This document shows positions 52,655-60,910 of a stretch of DNA of 64,000 nucleotides, piece after piece. The DNA comes from Bog-756 sp963769765 (GTDB lineage: Bacteria > Actinomycetota > Acidimicrobiia > Acidimicrobiales > RAAP-2), in NCBI GenBank assembly GCA_963769765.1, contig CAVYNA010000001.1, positions 124,001 through 188,000 on the forward strand. Direction: 5' to 3'. Numbering within the stretch: position 1 is the stretch's first letter; each line of letters starts with the position of its first letter. The notes under the pieces were generated by a model. It saw only the letters and a list, made by a program, of their open reading frames with translations, searched no databases and was not told the DNA's origin. A program made the translations under genes and the position numbers.

Positions 52655-53746
52655 GTGGTCGGCCCGTCGGACCTCCCGTCCTTCGACGCCCTCGGTGGCT
52701 GGCCGGGTGTCTTGACCACGCTGCTCGGGGGCACGTCCCTCCGCGCCGAGGAGGCGGAGGCGGTGCTCGGCGAAGTCCTCTCCGGAGCGGCGACACCTGC
52801 GCAGATCGCTGCACTGGCAGTCGCGCTGCGGGCCAAGGGCGAGTCGGTCGAGGAGATGACCGGCTTCGTGCGCGCGATGGTCGCCCACGCCGTCCCGCTC
52901 GTGCTCCCGGCCGGTGTGGATGTGGTCGACACGTGCGGGACGGGAGGTGACCGCCTCCGCAGCATCAACGTCTCGACGATCGCCGCCCTGGTGGTGGCGG
53001 CAACCGGGGCCAAGGTGTGCAAGCACGGTGGCCGCGCGTCGTCCTCGGCGGTGGGCGCCGCCGACGTCCTCGAGGAGCTCGGGGTGGTGGCCGATCTCGG
53101 ACCCGTCGGGGTGGCGCGTTGCATCGAGGAGGTTGGCATGGGCTTCTGCTTCGCCCCGAGGTTCCATCCCGCAATGCGCCATGCGGGCCCGGTGCGCAAG
53201 GAGCTCGGGATCCCGACGATCTTCAACTACCTCGGCCCGCTGGCCAACCCGGCCCGCGCGCGCTACCAAGTGGTCGGGGTCAGCGATCCGTCGATGGCCG
53301 ACAAGATGTTGGGCGTCCTCGCCGCCAACGGCGCTCAGCGGGCGATGGTCGTCTACGGCGACGACGGACTCGACGAACTGAGCACGACCGGTTCCTCCAC
53401 GGTCCACGAGCTCGTCGCCACAGGGGACGGGAACTACGAGACCACGATCCGTCGCATCGATGCGACCGAGCTGGGGCTTCCGGCAGTCACGATCGAGGAT
53501 CTTCGTGGAGGGGACGCCGCCTACAACGCGTCGGTGATCCGTCGCGTGCTCGCCGGCGATCCGTCGCCCCACCGGGACATCGCCGTGCTCAACGCCGCGG
53601 CGGCGCTTCTCGTCATCGGGCAGGTGGACGACCTCGCTGCAGGAGTGGCAGCCGCGGGCGACGTCATCGACGACGGGCGCGCGGCACAGGTCCTCGGGTC
53701 ACTGATCGACGTGTCGAAGGAGGCGGGAGCAGGACCCACCGACTGA
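52655..53746 (+). CDS. trpD: Anthranilate phosphoribosyltransferase
   Basis: The protein joins anthranilate to PRPP in tryptophan synthesis. Motifs are DVVDTCGTGGDRLRSINVST (PRPP site), KVCKHGGRASSSAVGAADVL, RFHPAMRHAGPVRKELGIPT, FNYLGPLANPA and GLDELSTTG. The length of about 363 residues and full motif order give good confidence. I start at GTG 52655, three bases after the acyl-CoA dehydrogenase stop; GTG 52643 is also in frame. No other trp gene is in the window. The convergent nuclease gene ends 37 bases after this stop. Confidence 0.9.
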   Translation: MVGPSDLPSFDALGGWPGVLTTLLGGTSLRAEEAEAVLGEVLSGAATPAQIAALAVALRAKGESVEEMTGFVRAMVAHAVPLVLPAGVDVVDTCGTGGDRLRSINVSTIAALVVAATGAKVCKHGGRASSSAVGAADVLEELGVVADLGPVGVARCIEEVGMGFCFAPRFHPAMRHAGPVRKELGIPTIFNYLGPLANPARARYQVVGVSDPSMADKMLGVLAANGAQRAMVVYGDDGLDELSTTGSSTVHELVATGDGNYETTIRRIDATELGLPAVTIEDLRGGDAAYNASVIRRVLAGDPSPHRDIAVLNAAAALLVIGQVDDLAAGVAAAGDVIDDGRAAQVLGSLIDVSKEAGAGPTD

Positions 53747-53782
53747 GTGTTGGAAGGTGCAGGTCGCCCATTGGGTGTCCGG

Positions 53783-55270
53783 TCAGAGGAGCTCTCTGAG
53801 GCTCGGGATCCGATCCACGGGCATCGACAGCCCGTGGGGTGCTTCGACGTCGAGGATGCGGACGCGACCGGCGTTCGCCCGGAGCCACTGGGCGACGATG
53901 ACTCGCTCGGCGTCGTGCCCGTCGGCAGTCATCGCCAGGGCGGCTGCGAGGCAGGCGACCTCGCCGGTCGCACCGGCGGACGATGCGCGAGCGCCGCCGC
54001 CATCGGCGGGCGTCGGGTTCCAATCGAACAGCGTTCCGCTCTCGACCAGCAGGCCACGGTCGAGCTCGACATCTCCCTCGCCGTCGATCAGGAGCACGAG
54101 ACGGCCGGCGTCCTGCAGCGATGCGACCCACCGGTGGCGGCAGAAGAGGTGTCGCAGCCGGTCCGCCTCGTCCCTGAGGGCCCCAGCCTCTTCGAACCGC
54201 TGCATCTCCGACAGCTCGCGCACCTCCTCTGCGAGCGGCGCGAGGAGCTCGACCGGGTCGCTCGCCAGCTCGTCGGGTGTGGGCTTCCGCCGTCGCCCGT
54301 ATCGTCGCTCCACCTTCGCCGACCGGACCCGCACCGGTGCCGATCCGGGTTCGTCCGTCGCCCTCCTCTTGACCTTGCCCATGGCGTTGTAGGGCGGCGC
54401 CCACGAGCGGATCAGCCGACCCTCGAGCACGGCCGCGGTCAGTGGTCCGGGACACACCCGACAGTGGACGCCGTGCAGCTGACGCAGGAGCCGACCGACC
54501 TTGCGACGCGAGTCCCCCGAGAAGTAGGACCGGACGCGTGCCCGGATGTCGGTGGCCTTCCCGACGTAGAGCACGTGGCCGGCCGCGTCGGTGAACCAGT
54601 AGACGCCGGGGCGGTGGGGCAACCGCGTGGTGAGCGCGAGCTTCGCGGCCTGCGGATGTCCGAGGAGCCGCGGCAAGCGGAGCAGCTCCTCGAGGCCGAG
54701 GATGCCGAACGTCCCCGCATGTTCGAGGAGCGAGTGGAGAAGGTCAGCGGTCGCGTGGACGTCGGCCAGCGCACGGTGGGACGGCTGGTGCTCGAGCCGG
54801 AGCGATGCGGCCAGGCCTCCGAGCGTGCAGTCGGGGACGCGATCGCGCACGAGTCGTCGTGCGAGCGCGAGCGTGTCCACTGTCTTGTTGGCGAACGGGT
54901 CGTGGCCACAGCACTCGAGCGCGTGATTGAGGAACGAGAGGTCGAAGCGGAGGTTGTGTCCGACGAGCACCGCTCCACCGACGAATTCGAGCAGGGCTGG
55001 CAGCATCTCGCCGACGCGGGGGGCATCGGCCACCATCTCGTCGTTGATGCCGGTGAGCGCGGTGATGAACGGCGGGATGCGTCGGTCAGGTCGGACGAAG
55101 GTCTGGAACGTGCCGAGGAGCTCCCCGCCGCGGTAGCGGGCCGCAGCCACTTCGGTGAGCGACGACATGGCGGGAGATCCACCGGTGGTCTCGACGTCGA
55201 CGACGACGAAGGTCACCTCCGAAAGCGGCGTCCCGAGGTCGTCGAAGGACTGCTGGACGCCGGTCAGCAC
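53783..55270 (-). CDS. DnaQ-type exonuclease fused to GIY-YIG nuclease and UVR motif (UvrC/Cho-like)
   Basis: The 495-residue protein joins three repair parts. Residues 15-190 are a DEDDh exonuclease: VVVDVETTG (ExoI), VGHNLRFDLSFL (ExoII), HRALADVHATADLL (ExoIII). Residues about 215-300 are a GIY-YIG domain (PGVYWFTDAAGHVLYVGKAT, DIRARVRSYF). Near residue 350 LAEEVRELSEMQRFEEAGAL is the UVR motif used by UvrB/UvrC to interact. Mycobacterial homologues of this layout exist (Rv2191 type). It likely takes part in excision repair or processing of damage. A LexA box lies upstream at 55316-55329. Confidence 0.85.
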   Translation of the reverse strand: MLTGVQQSFDDLGTPLSEVTFVVVDVETTGGSPAMSSLTEVAAARYRGGELLGTFQTFVRPDRRIPPFITALTGINDEMVADAPRVGEMLPALLEFVGGAVLVGHNLRFDLSFLNHALECCGHDPFANKTVDTLALARRLVRDRVPDCTLGGLAASLRLEHQPSHRALADVHATADLLHSLLEHAGTFGILGLEELLRLPRLLGHPQAAKLALTTRLPHRPGVYWFTDAAGHVLYVGKATDIRARVRSYFSGDSRRKVGRLLRQLHGVHCRVCPGPLTAAVLEGRLIRSWAPPYNAMGKVKRRATDEPGSAPVRVRSAKVERRYGRRRKPTPDELASDPVELLAPLAEEVRELSEMQRFEEAGALRDEADRLRHLFCRHRWVASLQDAGRLVLLIDGEGDVELDRGLLVESGTLFDWNPTPADGGGARASSAGATGEVACLAAALAMTADGHDAERVIVAQWLRANAGRVRILDVEAPHGLSMPVDRIPSLRELL

Positions 55271-55315
55271 GGCTGCACCCCGGACTGCTCCCCCGACGGC
55301 ATGGAGTCACTGTAG

Positions 55316-55329
55316 CGAACATATGTTTG
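55316..55329 (-). promoter_or_regulatory. LexA (SOS) box
   Basis: The plus strand reads CGAACATATGTTTG, one base from the actinobacterial/Bacillus SOS consensus CGAACRNRYGTTCG. It is centred about 52 bases before the start of the DnaQ/GIY-YIG/UVR gene at 55270. It is also upstream of the divergent zinc-ribbon gene, and could control either or both. Confidence 0.65.
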
Positions 55330-55386
55330 TCGGCACACCCCAGGCAAGGGCCGAGAGGGTCAGACCCGACGACTACCGTGGTGGTC

Positions 55387-55674
55387 GTGACGGCCGGATC
55401 GACGTCGACCCAACCTGCACCGAAGGAGGCACCGGACGACGCCTCCGCGGGCCGACGTGCGACGCGCTACCGATGCGACGCATGTGGCAACCTCACCCGG
55501 TTCACCGTGGTCACCACGCGGAAGACCAGGGCCTTCCACCACTACTCGGTCGGTGGGGACCTCGACGTCCAAGACGTCGAGGTCCTCGATGAGACAGTGG
55601 AATCGGTGGCGTGCCGCTGGTGCGGTCATGGCGACGCGGTCGAGCGACTCGAGGACGTTCCTGACGGCGAATGA
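55387..55674 (+). CDS. Zinc-ribbon-like small protein
   Basis: The start is uncertain among several in-frame GTGs (55378, 55381, 55387). The 95-residue protein has two CxxC pairs (YRCDACGNLTRF and VACRWCGHGD), so it is probably a one-zinc ribbon. Between them lies TRKTRAFHHYSVGGDLDVQD. Homologous small proteins are widespread in actinomycetes without known function. It begins a plus-strand pair with the thioredoxin-like gene and faces the LexA box. Confidence 0.65.
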   Translation: MTAGSTSTQPAPKEAPDDASAGRRATRYRCDACGNLTRFTVVTTRKTRAFHHYSVGGDLDVQDVEVLDETVESVACRWCGHGDAVERLEDVPDGE

Positions 55675-55690
55675 GCCGACGGCGGACGGA

Positions 55691-56197
55691 GTGGAGGCCT
55701 CGGCTCGATCGGACCGGGGTGCCTCGCCCCTGACGGACTCAGGATTCGTGGCCGGCCTCCGGCCCATCCCGACCGGTCGGATGGATGCGCCGGTTCCGTG
55801 GGAACCGTCAGACCTGCACGGTGTCGATCCAGAGGGCCGTCTGATCGTGCTCCGGCTCGCCGAGCTCGCCTCACGGGTGCTCCTCGCGTTCCTCGACACG
55901 AGCTGCGCAGGCTGCCGCGACTTCTGGCAGCGCCTCGACGAGCTGACCGATCCGGAGGCCGGCGTGTCCGTGGTCGCGGTCACGAAGGACCCGCCGTCGG
56001 TCGTTCCCGAAGACGTCGCCCGACTGGCCAGCGGGTGCCGGTCCGCCCGCGTCGTGTTGAGCGACCGTGCCTGGGTCGAGTATCGGGTGGCAGGACCGCC
56101 GTTCTTCGTCCTTGTCGACACGGGGTCGTGGGCGATCGTCGGCGAGACCGTGGCGTTCGGGATGGACGACGTCACCTCGATGCTCGGCGGGTCCTGA
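55691..56197 (+). CDS. Thioredoxin-like redox protein
   Basis: I place the start at GTG 55691 (GGCGGACGGA just upstream); ATG 55628 would overlap the previous gene. The domain contains VLLAFLDTSCAGCRDFWQRL (a CAGC redox motif), VSVVAVTKDPPSVVPEDVAR and GPPFFVLVDTGS (the cis-Pro region). This is a TlpA/thioredoxin-type fold, with a short N-terminal extension and no obvious signal or membrane segment. It may shuttle electrons to a partner protein. Substrate unknown. Confidence 0.7.
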   Translation: MEASARSDRGASPLTDSGFVAGLRPIPTGRMDAPVPWEPSDLHGVDPEGRLIVLRLAELASRVLLAFLDTSCAGCRDFWQRLDELTDPEAGVSVVAVTKDPPSVVPEDVARLASGCRSARVVLSDRAWVEYRVAGPPFFVLVDTGSWAIVGETVAFGMDDVTSMLGGS

Positions 56198-56369
56198 ACC
56201 TCGGCGGGACCTGAGCAGAGGGCGATCGGCAGTCGACGTTCTCTGCCGTCGGATGAACGGTCCACGATCCGGGCTGTTGTACCGTCGGGTGCGAGGGCAG
56301 ATGCTCTGCGGGCGCCGATGTCGCGGCCGCCGGATGGATGGTTGGCCACCTTGGAGGGCCGGAGGGACC

Positions 56370-57521
56370 ATGGTCGTCAGCGCATCGCCTGCGGACGAAC
56401 GGAGCGGTCGGCGGGCCGGTCGTCCCGCGGTGCTCTTCGTCGACGAGTTCGGCTGGGACTGCTTCTTCCAGCTGGCAGCAGGCGTGCGGCGGGCCGGCAT
56501 CCGAGCGGTTCGGGTCACGCTCGAGCCACCGAGCCGGATCGCTTCCGCACTCTGCTTCGACCGGACCATCCGGCTCGCTGGAGTGTCAGAGCTTGCGTGC
56601 CTCGGAGAGCTCCTCGGGGAGGAGGAGATCGTCGACGTGCAGGTCGTCGAGTCGCTCGCGGCTGCGACATTCGCCGGATTGAACGCCGGACCGGACGGCC
56701 CCGGACTGCGACGGTTGGAGCGGCGAAGCGTCGCCGCCGACAAGGTCGTGGTTGCCGACGTGCTCGCCCGTTCGGGCTTCTCGGTGCCCCGCACCGTGCC
56801 TGCTGGCACAGCCGTCGACCAGGTCGCGGGATCCCTGAGCTTCCCGCTCGTCCACAAGCGCCGGATGGGGAGTGGTGGACAGGGTGTCTCGGTCGTCCGG
56901 ACGCCGGACGAGCTCGCCGATCGGCTCGCGGTCCGCCGCGACGGGGACGACCATTTCTTCGAGGAGTTCGTCGAGGGCCGCGCGTTGCAGTTCGCGGGAG
57001 TGGTCGACGAACAGGGTAGGTCGCTCGCCGTCACCTACGAGACGCTGCGGAGGAAGAGCGAGCTGGGGCCGGCGAGCGAGATCGTCAGCATCGATGACCC
57101 CGTGCTCGCGCGGACCGGCCTCGGCGTCGCGACTGCGCTCGGCTTGTCCGGAATGGTCAACATCAACGTGATCCGCGACGCGAAGGGACGGGACTGGGTC
57201 CACGACGTGAACCCGAGAGTCTGGGGCTCGTTCGTCGCGTTTCGGGCAGCCGGGGTGGACTTCCTCAGTGCCTACCTCGACTGGCTGCACGATCGCCCGC
57301 TGTCTGGTCGGCGGGGCGGGGCACCTGGCGTGCGGATGGACGTCTTCCCCGCGGCAGTCCGAGCAGTCGACGGATCGCCCGGTGCGCCCCGGACGACGTG
57401 GCGCTATCTCCGGCGTGCGACTCCCTACCTGCGCTGGCTCGGGCCGCGTTACGTCGCGTACGAGACCGCGCACCAACTTCGCCAGGTCTGGACGGTAGCC
57501 GGGGTCCGGGACACGAGGTGA
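56370..57521 (+). CDS. ATP-grasp ligase-like protein, copy 1
   Basis: ATG 56370 follows GGAGGGACC. Motifs of the ATP-grasp fold are VHKRRMGSGGQGVSVV (Lys and glycine loop), HFFEEFVEGRALQF (the Glu-rich hinge) and VHDVNPRVWGSFVAF (the metal-binding Asn). The N-terminus has a distinctive PAVLFVDEFGWDCFFQLAAG. ATP-grasp enzymes form acyl-phosphates and then peptide, amide or thioester bonds. The next gene is a clear paralogue that overlaps it by four bases, so the two may form a heterodimer or act in sequence. No precursor or substrate gene is evident. Confidence 0.75.
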   Translation: MVVSASPADERSGRRAGRPAVLFVDEFGWDCFFQLAAGVRRAGIRAVRVTLEPPSRIASALCFDRTIRLAGVSELACLGELLGEEEIVDVQVVESLAAATFAGLNAGPDGPGLRRLERRSVAADKVVVADVLARSGFSVPRTVPAGTAVDQVAGSLSFPLVHKRRMGSGGQGVSVVRTPDELADRLAVRRDGDDHFFEEFVEGRALQFAGVVDEQGRSLAVTYETLRRKSELGPASEIVSIDDPVLARTGLGVATALGLSGMVNINVIRDAKGRDWVHDVNPRVWGSFVAFRAAGVDFLSAYLDWLHDRPLSGRRGGAPGVRMDVFPAAVRAVDGSPGAPRTTWRYLRRATPYLRWLGPRYVAYETAHQLRQVWTVAGVRDTR

Positions 57522-58681
57522 TCGCGGCCGGATCGGCGGACGACTCCACGTCGGCGCCTTCGAAGGTGCCGGCGACGGTGCTCTTCGTCGACGAGCACGG
57601 CTGGGACTGCTTCTTCCAACTCGGTGCCGGCCTCCGGCGTGCGGGCCTCCGCGCCGTGCGGGTGACCACCGGCGCACCGAGCCGGTCCGCCGGACTCTGC
57701 TTCGCCCGGACGATCCGGATCGAGGGAGCGTCGGAGCTCGTCCGGTTGGGCGAGCTGCTCGTCGACGAGCGGATCTCGGATGTCCAGGTCGTCGACGCAC
57801 TTGCCACCGAGACGTTCGCCGCGCTCGAGGACGTGACGCCCGATGCACGTCAGTCCCGATGGGACGCGCGGGCAGCGAGTGTCGACAAGTTCCTCGTGTC
57901 CAAGCGCCTCTCCGAGCAGGGCCTGACGGTGCCCGCCACGATGGGTGCCGCCGGAGCGGACGCGAGCGCGGTGATCGAGGTGTTGGGCCTGCCGGTCGTG
58001 CACAAGCTCCGGGTCGGAAGCGGTGGTTCCGGGATCACGTTCGTCGACTCCGCGTCGGCGCTCAGACAGCTCTGCGAGCAGGGAGGGCACGACGATCTGC
58101 ACTTCTTCGAACGGTTCGTCGAGGGTCGTCACCTCCAGTTCGGGGCCATCGTCGACGGCGGCCGGACGGTGGAGGCGGTCACCTTCGAGTCGCTCGGTCG
58201 AGCGACGAGCAATGGCCCGGCGAGTCGTGTTCTCGAGCTGGACGACGAACCGCTCGCCGCGACCGGGCAGCGGATCGCAGCAGTCCTGGGCATCGACGGG
58301 TTTCTCAACGTGGAGGTGATCCGGGATGCCGACGGTCAGGACTGGATCCACGACGTGAACCCGCGGGTGTGGGGCTCGTTCGCAGCATTCAGGGCGACCG
58401 GCTCGGACCTGCTCGGCTCCTATGTCCACTGGCTCGAGGGCTCTCCGCACCCGATCCGTCGTTCGCCTCGTGGCGGGATCCGTCTCGACGTCTTCCCCGG
58501 CGCGATCGACGAGCTGCGGTCGTCGTCCGGCGTCGCCCGCGACGCCCTCGGTTTCCTCCGGGCCGTCACCCCGTACCTGCGGTGGATCGGACCGCGCTAC
58601 GTCGTCTACGAGACCAATCAGCACTTCCGTTGGAAGCGCGGCACGGCTCGGCCCGATCGCAAGGTCGCGCCGAACTCCTGA
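57518..58681 (+). CDS. ATP-grasp ligase-like protein, copy 2
   Basis: The GTG start overlaps the previous stop as GTGA. The 387-residue protein repeats the layout of copy 1: ATVLFVDEHGWDCFFQLGAG, VVHKLRVGSGGSGITFV, HFFERFVEGRHLQFGAIVDG, GFLNVEVIRDADGQDWIHDV and NPRVWGSFAAF. The shared LRWxGPRYVxYET ending is also notable. Catalytic Lys, Glu and Asn are present in both, so neither appears dead. See copy 1 for role. Confidence 0.75.
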   Translation: MIAAGSADDSTSAPSKVPATVLFVDEHGWDCFFQLGAGLRRAGLRAVRVTTGAPSRSAGLCFARTIRIEGASELVRLGELLVDERISDVQVVDALATETFAALEDVTPDARQSRWDARAASVDKFLVSKRLSEQGLTVPATMGAAGADASAVIEVLGLPVVHKLRVGSGGSGITFVDSASALRQLCEQGGHDDLHFFERFVEGRHLQFGAIVDGGRTVEAVTFESLGRATSNGPASRVLELDDEPLAATGQRIAAVLGIDGFLNVEVIRDADGQDWIHDVNPRVWGSFAAFRATGSDLLGSYVHWLEGSPHPIRRSPRGGIRLDVFPGAIDELRSSSGVARDALGFLRAVTPYLRWIGPRYVVYETNQHFRWKRGTARPDRKVAPNS

Positions 58682-58706
58682 CATCACCGCTGTCACTTCA
58701 CCGCAC

Positions 58707-59489
58707 ATGAGGCGCACCGTCGGGGTGGGGCTCAGGTCGGAGGCTGATCTTGCCGACGACTCACCCATGCACGTCTCGGCGGCGCGAGTGTCCCGGCTCC
58801 TCTGCGTGCTGGTCCTCGCGTTCGCTCCCTACGAGTCGAGGCCGCTTCTCGGCGCGGGCCAGCTCCTCCGCGGGATGGCGATCGAGGTCGCCTACCGGTG
58901 GCCGACCGGCCGGATCGTGGCCGACCCGGAGGATCGGGCGGTCCTGTTGTGGTCGAGGGCGTCGCGGACCACCGGGGGGGTCGGTGTCGCCAGCGAATTC
59001 CTCGGCGTCGTCGTCGCCACGGTGGTCGGCGCGGTGCTGGTCTTCGTGGGCTACGGGCTCGTCCTTCTGCCCATCGGCGTGGTCATGGTTGCGCTCGGCG
59101 TCGACGTCGAGGTGGTGATCGACGGCGCGCTCGCGATCGTGGCCCTCAGTCTGGTCCTGACCTGCTGGCGTGCGATCTCCGCCTACCGGGCGGAAGAGGC
59201 ACTCGGTGCACGGCTTCGACCGACGGTCGGCCAACGGTGGCGTGTCGACTTCCTGGCAGCGATCCCGCCCGGTCAGGGATGCGGCGGACGTCTGCTCGAC
59301 GAGTTCCTCGACCGTGCGGACGACGCGGGAGCCGAAGTCGTCCTCCACTGCGAACGCCGGAACGTCTCCTTCTACCGTCGTCACGGATTCCGTCTGGTCG
59401 ATGCGGTTCCGGCCGGCTCCCAACAGGTGATGGTCCGGCCGGTGGAGGTGCGCCGTGATGGCACCACCCGTCGAGCCGCCCGCTCCTGA
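58707..59489 (+). CDS. Membrane-anchored GNAT-like acetyltransferase
   Basis: The start may be ATG 58707 or 58767. The N-terminal half has hydrophobic segments (LLCVLVLAFAPYESRPLLGA; FLGVVVATVVGAVLVFVGYG; LVLLPIGVVMVALGVDVEVV; DGALAIVALSLVLTCW). The C-terminal about 80 residues contain a GNAT acetyl-CoA site: DFLAAIPPGQGCGGRLLDEF, VVLHCERRNVSFYRRHGFRL, VDAVPAGSQQVM. Such a fusion would acetylate something at the membrane. A shared origin with the ATP-grasp pair upstream is only suggested by position. Confidence 0.6.
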   Translation: MRRTVGVGLRSEADLADDSPMHVSAARVSRLLCVLVLAFAPYESRPLLGAGQLLRGMAIEVAYRWPTGRIVADPEDRAVLLWSRASRTTGGVGVASEFLGVVVATVVGAVLVFVGYGLVLLPIGVVMVALGVDVEVVIDGALAIVALSLVLTCWRAISAYRAEEALGARLRPTVGQRWRVDFLAAIPPGQGCGGRLLDEFLDRADDAGAEVVLHCERRNVSFYRRHGFRLVDAVPAGSQQVMVRPVEVRRDGTTRRAARS

Positions 59490-59506
59490 TCGAAGGAGAC
59501 CTTCGA
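59490..59506 (+). terminator. Hairpin directly after the GNAT gene
   Basis: TCGAAGG (59490-59496) pairs with CCTTCGA (59500-59506) around loop AGA, beginning one base after the stop codon. No T-run follows, so it is a probable but not certain terminator. Confidence 0.55.
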
Positions 59507-59528
59507 AGCGGGTCCTTGCCGGGCACTC

Positions 59529-59557
59529 AGCCTGCGCACAGGTGGATCGCGCAGGCT
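59529..59557 (+). promoter_or_regulatory. Second hairpin in the leader of the DUF5666 gene
   Basis: AGCCTGCGC (59529-59537) and GCGCAGGCT (59549-59557) form a perfect nine-base stem with an 11-base loop, 36 bases before ATG 59593. It may terminate the upstream transcript or influence translation of the following gene. Confidence 0.4.
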
Positions 59558-59592
59558 CCCTCCTGACAACGACCACCAAGAAGGAGCGTTCG

Positions 59593-60426
59593 ATGAGCGA
59601 CCACGTTGCACCAGGAGATCCGACCGGACCGATCTGGACGGCGCCTCCAGACCCCGGGCGTCCGCACAGACGGGGTGTCCGGGTCACGGCTGCCGCCGTC
59701 GCTGCGCTGGGCCTGGCGCTCGGTGGCGGCGCGATCGCCGGCGCGACCTCGTCGTCGACCTCGCCCCCGTCGACCTCGGCTCCCTCCGGAACCGGTCAGG
59801 TGCCTGACGGAGGTCGGCCGCCGTGGGGCAAGAACCCGCCTGCCGCCGTCGGCACGGTGAAGACGGTCGGGTCGAACACCTTCACGCTCTCGACCCCGGG
59901 CGGCACGACGCTCACCGTGGACGTCAGCGGCTCGACCACCTACCACGATCCGGGCGTGACCACACCGAGCTTTGCAAATGTCACGGTCGGTGCGAACGTG
60001 GCGGTGTTCGGGACGACCTCGGGCACGACCGTCACCGCGACGTCGGTCGGGATCGGTGGGCCCGGTGCCGGCGCATGTGGACCCGGCGGTGCCGGTGGCA
60101 TCGGTGGACCGGGCATGAACCCACCAGCCGCGGTCGGCTCGGTGAAGTCGGTCGGGTCGAACACCTTCACCCTTTCGACCCCGAGCGGCACGACGCTCAC
60201 CGTTGACGTCAGCGGCTCGACCACTTACCACGATCCGGGAGTGACCACACCGAGCTTTGCCAATGTCACGGTCGGTGCGAACGTGGCCGTCTTCGGGACG
60301 ACGTCGGGCACGACCGTCACCGCGACGTCGGTCGGGATCGGCCGGCCGGACGGTGGATCCGGCTTCGCGGGTGACCACGGCTTCGGTGGCGGTCCGGGCG
60401 GGTACGGCGCCCAGGGTCAGGCGTAG
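59593..60426 (+). CDS. Secreted or membrane-anchored protein with two DUF5666 repeats
   Basis: ATG 59593 follows AAGGAGCG. The 277-residue product has an N-terminal cytosolic part, one hydrophobic segment (VTAAAVAALGLALGGGAIAG) and a Ser/Pro linker. Two nearly identical domains follow (VGSNTFTLSTP, GTTLTVDVSGSTTYHDPGVT, GANVAVFGTTSGTTVTATSV) of the DUF5666 type. The C-terminus is Gly-rich. DUF5666 domains are small OB-like beta-barrels of unknown role in secreted actinobacterial proteins. The tail between repeats is also Gly-rich and flexible. Confidence 0.8.
   Translation: MSDHVAPGDPTGPIWTAPPDPGRPHRRGVRVTAAAVAALGLALGGGAIAGATSSSTSPPSTSAPSGTGQVPDGGRPPWGKNPPAAVGTVKTVGSNTFTLSTPGGTTLTVDVSGSTTYHDPGVTTPSFANVTVGANVAVFGTTSGTTVTATSVGIGGPGAGACGPGGAGGIGGPGMNPPAAVGSVKSVGSNTFTLSTPSGTTLTVDVSGSTTYHDPGVTTPSFANVTVGANVAVFGTTSGTTVTATSVGIGRPDGGSGFAGDHGFGGGPGGYGAQGQA
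59836..60342 (+). repeat. Two 222-base direct repeats (DUF5666 units)
   Basis: Unit 1 is 59836-60057 and unit 2 is 60121-60342. They start PPAAVG(T/S)VK(T/S)VGSN and differ by only a few bases. The near identity at DNA level suggests a recent duplication or gene conversion. Confidence 0.85.
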
Positions 60427-60435
60427 CCCGTTCGA

Positions 60436-60480
60436 CAGGTGCGTCCCGGTTTCGGATCGACGAATGCCGGGACGCACCTG
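60436..60480 (+). terminator. Long hairpin terminator
   Basis: CAGGTGCGTCCCGG (60436-60449) pairs perfectly with CCGGGACGCACCTG (60467-60480): a 14-base stem with a 17-base loop, starting 10 bases after the DUF5666 stop. It is the strongest hairpin I see in the window and would end the transcript before the ylxP gene. Confidence 0.75.
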
Positions 60481-60554
60481 CGCGCGATGACCGTGCAACT
60501 GCACTGCGGCTTCGGTCGCGGCGGACGGGACCGGGCAGGTGCCAGAGTTGCACC

Positions 60555-60851
60555 ATGATGCACGCCGGCGCGCTCACCGTGGATCTCCGCATCAAGGCGA
60601 GTCACTCCCTCAAGGCGAAGCGCTCCGTCGTCAAGCACCTGGTCGAAGGTGCGAGGAGCCGCTTCGGGGTGGCCGCCTCGGAGGTCGGGCTCCAACAGCA
60701 GTGGCAGCGCTCCGAGCTCGGCTTCGCCGCCGTGGCCGGCTCGCACCGGCAGGTGGTCGAGGTGCTCGACGCCGTCGAGCGGTTCATCTGGTCCCATCCG
60801 GAGGTCGAGGTGGTCGGGGCGAACCGCCTGTGGCTCGAAGGCGAGGAGTGA
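60555..60851 (+). CDS. ylxP: DUF503 protein YlxP
   Basis: The 98-residue protein has the family start LTVDLRIKASHSLKAKRSVV then KHLVEGARSRFGVAASEVG. The last part is VLDAVERFIWSHPEVEV. DUF503 (YlxP) is small and conserved near infB, nusA or rbfA in many bacteria and has been linked to ribosome assembly; that context is not seen here. ATG 60555 is followed by a second ATG at 60558, so the exact start is unclear by one codon. Confidence 0.8.
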   Translation: MMHAGALTVDLRIKASHSLKAKRSVVKHLVEGARSRFGVAASEVGLQQQWQRSELGFAAVAGSHRQVVEVLDAVERFIWSHPEVEVVGANRLWLEGEE

Positions 60852-60910
60852 CGGAGAGGGGTGAGGGGCAGGGGACCGATCGGGTCCCGGCCCTGCCGTA
60901 GCCTTCCGGC

